13,272 bases of DNA. It comes from Coemansia sp. RSA 922 (lineage: Eukaryota; Kickxellomycota; Kickxellomycetes; Kickxellales; Kickxellaceae). Position 1 is the stretch's first letter. Every line of letters starts with the position of its first letter. The DNA lies in assembly GCA_027577415.1 (NCBI GenBank), contig JANBQS010000704.1, positions 1 to 13,272 on the forward strand, written 5' to 3'. Shown here in pieces: positions 13,108 through 13,272 of the stretch. Under the pieces are notes generated by a model. That model was not told where the DNA came from. It did no database searches and worked only from the letters and a program-made list of their open reading frames with translations. A program made the translations under genes and the position numbers.

Positions 13108-13272
13108 CTATGCAAACCACTCGGAATATACGTTTGCTGCTGACCTGGGAGAAGGATGCATAAACTCATACTCGCCTCCAGGTGTTTGAGTACTTATGGC
13201 AAGATTAGCCATAGGCATAAGCGGCGCAGAGGTTAAATTGCAATTAACAAAATCCGCCGGCGTAGGCCACAT
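13108..13272 (-). CDS. C-terminal end of an unrecognised protein (enters from right edge)
   Basis: On the minus strand the frame from 13272 down to a TAG at 13110-13108 is open for 54 codons and continues beyond the window. The residue mix (STQTPGGEYEF, PRSAANVYSEWF) looks like a real protein and has no homopolymer bias. A Met falls exactly at the edge, so it is not known whether that is internal. I recognise no domain. The gene would be convergent with the coiled-coil gene. A short plus-strand frame in the same place is closed after 18 codons, which favours the minus-strand reading. Confidence 0.45.
   Translation of the reverse strand: MWPTPADFVNCNLTSAPLMPMANLAISTQTPGGEYEFMHPSPRSAANVYSEWFA

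Noticed and set aside
1..13272. Transposon, CRISPR array, secondary-metabolite or antiviral defence cluster
   Set aside because: No transposase, reverse transcriptase, terminal repeats, spaced repeats, biosynthetic or nuclease gene set is visible; the genes are mostly housekeeping.

Overview
The window looks like nuclear DNA of a filamentous or early-diverging fungus. The evidence is a Zn2Cys6 (fungus-specific) transcription factor, a five-finger Yth1/CPSF30 protein, translin, a Glc8/inhibitor-2 homologue with one short GT-AG intron, intergenic gaps of only about 70-520 bases, TATA-type promoters and poly(T) tracts next to genes. Saccharomyces-type yeasts are unlikely because translin is present. 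A zoopagomycete such as a Coemansia-like species is my guess from the gene style; it is inference and nothing in the window proves it.

Left third (1-4373, all minus strand): the first residues of a second Zn2Cys6 factor run off the left edge. They are followed by a decayed fragment of a Zn2Cys6-factor C-terminus plus 3' flank, then YTH1, then a complete 971-residue Zn2Cys6 factor. Intact gene, fossil and edge gene suggest a former tandem array of related transcription factors into which YTH1 is now sandwiched.

Middle (4374-7375): a divergent promoter separates the factor from an unrecognised protein with a mitochondrial-type N-terminus. That gene converges on translin with only 69 bases between the stop codons. 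Translin is divergent from a small gene whose order of strands and helix resembles a ubiquitin-like beta-grasp fold.

Right-centre (7376-9919): three tandem thioredoxin genes on the plus strand, each with its own TATA box. The first has an aberrant active site (Cys-Cys-Leu-Asn-Cys instead of Trp-Cys-Gly-Pro-Cys, and Asn for the buried Asp). The second is a standard short thioredoxin. The third is a standard thioredoxin domain carrying an approximately 75-residue Ala/Pro/Lys-rich tail. This cluster is the most distinctive part of the window.

Right end (9920-13272): the PP1 regulator inhibitor-2 (two exons), a 460-residue coiled-coil protein with no recognised family, an intergenic stretch with several inverted repeats, and the C-terminal end of a minus-strand gene entering from the right edge. 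No tRNA, rRNA, transposon, CRISPR array or virus-derived gene was found.
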